From Diphasiastrum complanatum (taxonomy: Eukaryota; Streptophyta; Lycopodiopsida; Lycopodiales; Lycopodiaceae): a DNA stretch of 64,000 bases. The DNA is taken from assembly GCA_029204225.1 (NCBI GenBank), contig CM055104.1:38122527-38186526 (forward strand), in the 5' to 3' direction. The translations under genes were made by a program, and so were the position numbers. Below are positions 60,046 through 64,000 of the stretch, piece by piece. The notes beneath the pieces are model-generated. The model did no database searches. It saw only the letters and a list, made by a program, of their open reading frames with translations, and was not told the origin of the DNA. The number at the start of each line of letters is the position of its first letter. Within the stretch, counting starts at the first letter, position 1.

Positions 60046-61763
60046 ATGCAGCAGCATGAATGGAGGCAGATTAACATAGGATTTAGGAGAGTAGAGGAGA
60101 TAAATCCAACAGATTTAATCCTAGGTAAAGAATGGCTTTATGCTAGGAATGAGTCCTTGAAGAAAGATTATATTTCACATAGCATATCTTTCTTGCATAA
60201 TGGCTCTATGGTTTGTCTTAAAGGCGATGAGCTTGATCTACCTTTTGTAACTGCTCATGAGGCTAATCAATGTATTTTGGATTCTAAGTATCATTCATAT
60301 TTATGTTATCTGAAAGACAAATCGTACATGGATGCTTTTGTTATTCATAGTATCAATGTTGATGTATCGTCTTTCCCTAAAGCATTGTTTTTTTCTGATG
60401 TTAATTTAGAATCATCGCCTGAGGGCAAAATTTTTAAAAGACTTACGGAGGAGTATAGTGATATATTCCCTGAGCAGTTGCCTAAGGGTCTTCCCCCTCA
60501 TGAGAAGTAGACCATCACATAGATCTTCTTCCCGACATCTCTCCTGCATCGCTTTTTCCGTACAGGATGAGCCCGAAGGAAGAAGATGAAGTTGCTAGTC
60601 AACTTAAGGAGTTATTACGTAAGGGTCATGTTAGGCCTAGTAAATCCCCTTAAGGAGCTTTTGTATTATTAATCGGCAAGAAAGACGGCAGTATTCGTCT
60701 TTGTGTCCATTATAAAAAGCTTAATAAAATAACTATTAATAAGTGTTATCCCTTACCTTGGATGGACAATTTAATGGACCGATTGAATGGTGCTAAGTAT
60801 TTCACCAGATTGGACCTTAGCTTGGGGTACCATCAAATTAGAATTCATGAGGGGGATGTTTCCAAAACTAGTTTTCATTCTAGGTATGGCCATTACGAAT
60901 TTTTTATTTTACCCTTTGGTCTTATTCCATTAGGAATGGTTTACTTTTCCGTAGAGGAAAAATTTGTGTGCTAGATATCGCGGACATTAGGGCCCAAATC
61001 CTGCATGAGTGCCACGATAGCCCCAACGCTTAAGAAGAAAGAACAAAATGAGCTTTAATAGAGGACACTTGACCTTGTTAAGAGAAAATTTTATTGGCCA
61101 AAAATGAAAGGTCATGTTGATGCATATGTTCAAAAGGTGTGAATAGTGCCAAGTAAATAAAACAGAAAGACTCAAAGCAGCTGGTCTGTTACATCCGTTG
61201 GAAATTCCCAACAAGAAGTGGGAAAGTATTTCCATGGATTTTGTGGTCGGACTTCCCAAGTATGGGAAGGGCCATGATGCCATTTGGGTAGTAGTTGATA
61301 GGTTTACCGAAATGGCGCAATTTATTCCAACAAAAATCATAGTCAAAGCTTTAGAACTCGCACAACTCTTCGTTGAAAAGTTGTTTAGGTTGTATGGTTT
61401 GCCGAACCGATGGTCAGACAGAGCGTGTCAACCAATTTATGGAAGATATGATTTGTGCATATGTTTCCAAGCAACAATCAGATTGGGAAAAGTACCTCTA
61501 AATGGTTGAGTTTGCATACAATAGTATGAAGCATTCTGCCACTGGTTTTAGTCCTTTTATGCTCTTGTATGGCTTTTGGCCTCGTTTCCCTATCTCCGTT
61601 GGACTCAAAGGTCTCAAGGTTCAAGCTGCAGCAGATTTCTTGCACGATATGTAGGGAATGTTGCAGGTGGCTAGGGAAAGCATTAGATCAGCCCAATGTT
61701 ATGCTAAATTCTAGTAAGCCACTTGTGAAATCAGAATTCCTCAAGCTCAGAAACCTAAGTTGA
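60046..61763 (+). pseudogene. Ty3-type retrotransposon 3, fragmentary pol
   Basis: Plus-strand frame 60046-60510 reads PTDLILGKEWLYARNESLKK and SDIFPEQLPKGLPPHEK, the protease-RT linker. RT follows with [18 protein letters not shown] and [20 protein letters not shown] (60690-60940), but the sequence jumps before the YxDD box. Integrase appears at 61060-61500 (RKFYWPKMKGHVDAYVQKV; KKWESISMDFVVGLPKYGKG). A second deletion fuses LFRLYGLPNR to DGQTERVNQFMED. In-frame stops are common. Confidence 0.85.
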
Positions 61764-64000
61764 GTTTTGATCTACAAACGATCAATTCTACATATGCAAA
61801 ATTCTTGATTTTTGAGTAGAAACTATTCTAGCATGCTCTAGAGATAGAAGCTCTTCCAAATCATTGATAAATGTGACTGATCCTTTCATAACCTGTAACA
61901 CAAGCTCTGAGAAAATGTGAATATTTCATTCAAATCCAATCATCTATGGATCTTTGGTATGAAAGATAACACAATTTACACCATTTGTAATGTAGAAAAT
62001 CAACATCTACTTAATGAAAGAGATGCAAAATCAATAAGATATTGAGAAAACATCAAAATTAAGATAATATGAAGTTGCTTTCCATACAATCTAATGTATG
62101 TGGATCCAAATATAACAAAATATGAGTATTCTACACACAAGATTGCAAGATATCATCAAGATAGTGCACCAATGGATAGATCAACCCAAGAGAACTAATG
62201 TATAAGCATGAAATGAGATGAGAGAGAGAAGAATCCTTTCTCCCACGAGTTTAAATCCTTTTATAACAGGTCCATGCATAATTGATAAGCTTGGTTTCCC
62301 TCCATAACAAAAACCCTACTATTAATGTGGACTAGATTCAATGTCTCCAACATTCAAATTTGAATCTATCAAACTTGACCTCCTACTATTTCTCTCACTT
62401 TCTAAAAGTGGAAATTCAAATGCTTTTAGACTACTATAACTTTGAAAAGTCAAACTCTATGTCTAATATGAAAATTGGCCTCAATTGTCAAATAAACATA
62501 TATGTCCAACATACCAAACTAGTTGACAGTTTCTCACAAAAATTATTTTTTGAAGGACTGTTTATAATCATGTGAATTACTACTTGAATAAGGCTTGGGA
62601 TGTGGAATGTTCGAGGATATTGATATTTCAATTTTTAATCCCAGATTGTCTCTTATGCATAGATAGACCTCAAATAGATGATAATTACTATCAGTCATGT
62701 TGAGAATATTAAAAAAAAAAGTTGTGTATAATAAAGTGAATCCTGTTAGGAAGGCACTTATTATTGACTTTTCATGATTCTGATATTTTCATTTGTCATC
62801 TCTCTAGCAAACTTTTATAAGAAATTAAAAATTTCTCTTAAAAGGAGGGGTGAAGTGATGAGTAAAATTCTATTGTAAGGGCCTATCAGTTGCATAGAGT
62901 TGAGAGGAATTTTCTAGGGATTGTGTGAGCAATCTGGAACTAGAGACAGTTTGAAATTGGAAATCATTATAAGTAGTACTAAATAAGATCAGAAGTCACT
63001 AATCCTAGGTTCTGAAGGATAGAAGTGAATTTGATCATTGGGATGTCTGTGTAAAATCAACCTAATCTTAGTCGGAATACTAGGATCAGGGAGGGGTTGA
63101 TAGAAAATTTTGGTACAAAGTTGTAAGTGGGCTGGAAAACTCATGAGAGAGGATGTATCTCTAGTCTCAAAGATTTCCCAGATATGTTATTTACTCACGA
63201 GAAATAAAATTCTTTTGTAGTTGAGTTACAAGATTCTCAGTGAGATATGAGAGTAACATATGCAGATTCAGGGAGAAATCTGCCAGATAGAACATATGTG
63301 TTATGTACTGGGTCATAGTGAGATTATTCTCATATGTGCATGTTTAATCTTGTATGGATCTACTATGTGTTCCTGGTTTCTAGGGTTATTTGGTGCACTT
63401 AACCTAGTCAGTAAACATAGACATGTAATCAAGTATTGTTGAAACAGATATTTGCAGAGTTAATGGATCGTTTTGGAAAGACTTATTAGTAGCTAAAAAG
63501 TGATTTGGATAAGGATCTAAATGTGGTGCTATACATGTATAATTAAGATTTGCACCTAGACATTTCAAATTTCTAAATCATTGGCAATTAGCTTGAGTAG
63601 TTGGTTTACTCCTAAGGAAGTTAATTGGCAAAATGAACAGTGTGAAGGGAATTCATAAGAATCGTTTGTTTATGTGTATTGCTTGTAAGACACATGATTT
63701 ATGGGTCATTTGGATTCATCAGGAAAATTCTGTGCATAGGATATACAGAATTCTTGGGTGAGTATTTCTCAAGTTGAGAAATAGACTCAATTCATTAGTG
63801 ATTATATCCCAGAGCACTCAATTGGATAATGAATCATAATGATTCCAAGAATGACAATTGAATTTTTGAAAATTCAACAGAACTTTGGATATCTAGATTT
63901 AGTTCTAGACTGTAATCTAAAGTTTTTGGAGGATGAAGATGGTTATTGATATCATTTTGGTATGCCTTTTGTCTTTAACTACTTGATGGTTGGAGTTTGA
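61764..64000. other. AT-rich end of window, no gene recognised
   Basis: Only short frames occur. The right part resembles the featureless 12.3-15.5 kb region in composition, but I could not align them. Confidence 0.45.

Overview
The window reads as nuclear DNA of a land plant. It holds an intact, intron-split CER3/WAX2-type cuticular-wax gene, plant-type hAT, CACTA (TNP2), Ty1-copia and Ty3/chromovirus remnants, and many long (GA)n/(CT)n and (GT)n microsatellites. I cannot place the species. The CER3 protein is clearly orthologous to the flowering-plant protein, but its N-terminal part is divergent, so any vascular plant lineage is possible.

Layout. 1-2.4 kb (+): 3' two thirds of a hAT transposase gene in six exons, one exon broken by an 87-bp tRNA-derived SINE with a 15-bp target duplication. 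5.7-7.85 kb: a complete-ended 2.1-kb hAT deletion derivative (8-bp target duplication, terminal and palindromic subterminal repeats) with a decayed transposase on the minus strand. 8.7-12.3 kb (+): exons of one or two host-like genes I do not recognise, the last three exons joining perfectly in phase up to a stop. 11.0-16.6 kb: two related LTR-like repeats. 18.07-18.77 kb (+): two phase-compatible exons of another unrecognised gene. 23.2-24.0 kb: nested direct and inverted repeats.

24.7-29.0 kb (-): a decayed Ty3 chromovirus. 31.85-36.87 kb (-): the one gene that can be fully resolved, CER3, with 11 exons and 618 codons, one GC-AG intron, a tiny first exon and a GA-rich third intron. 37.7-41.6 kb: a short-repeat zone with (GT)n, a foldback MITE, an 18-19-bp minisatellite, a near-perfect 45-bp-stem hairpin and a 67-bp tandem repeat. 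42.2 kb: a 175-bp GA tract.

43.5-47.0 kb (+): a Ty1-copia element that lost most of integrase. 47.9-48.7 kb: two copia fragments joined head to head. 49.5-51.5 kb (-): a CACTA TNP2 remnant. 51.5-55.3 kb (-): a second chromovirus whose gag start is fused to reverse transcriptase by an internal deletion. 55.6-57.0 kb: an unassigned Pro/Ser-rich reading region and an LTR-like block. 57-59.1 kb (-): a third copia element with integrase and RT removed. 60-61.8 kb (+): a third broken Ty3 element. The rest is AT-rich and shows nothing I can identify.

Function. The only gene with a known role is CER3, which works with CER1-type proteins in the ER to convert very-long-chain acyl-CoAs to cuticular alkanes. 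Everything else recognisable is mobile DNA in decay, and most of the interest lies in how those elements inserted, recombined and folded.
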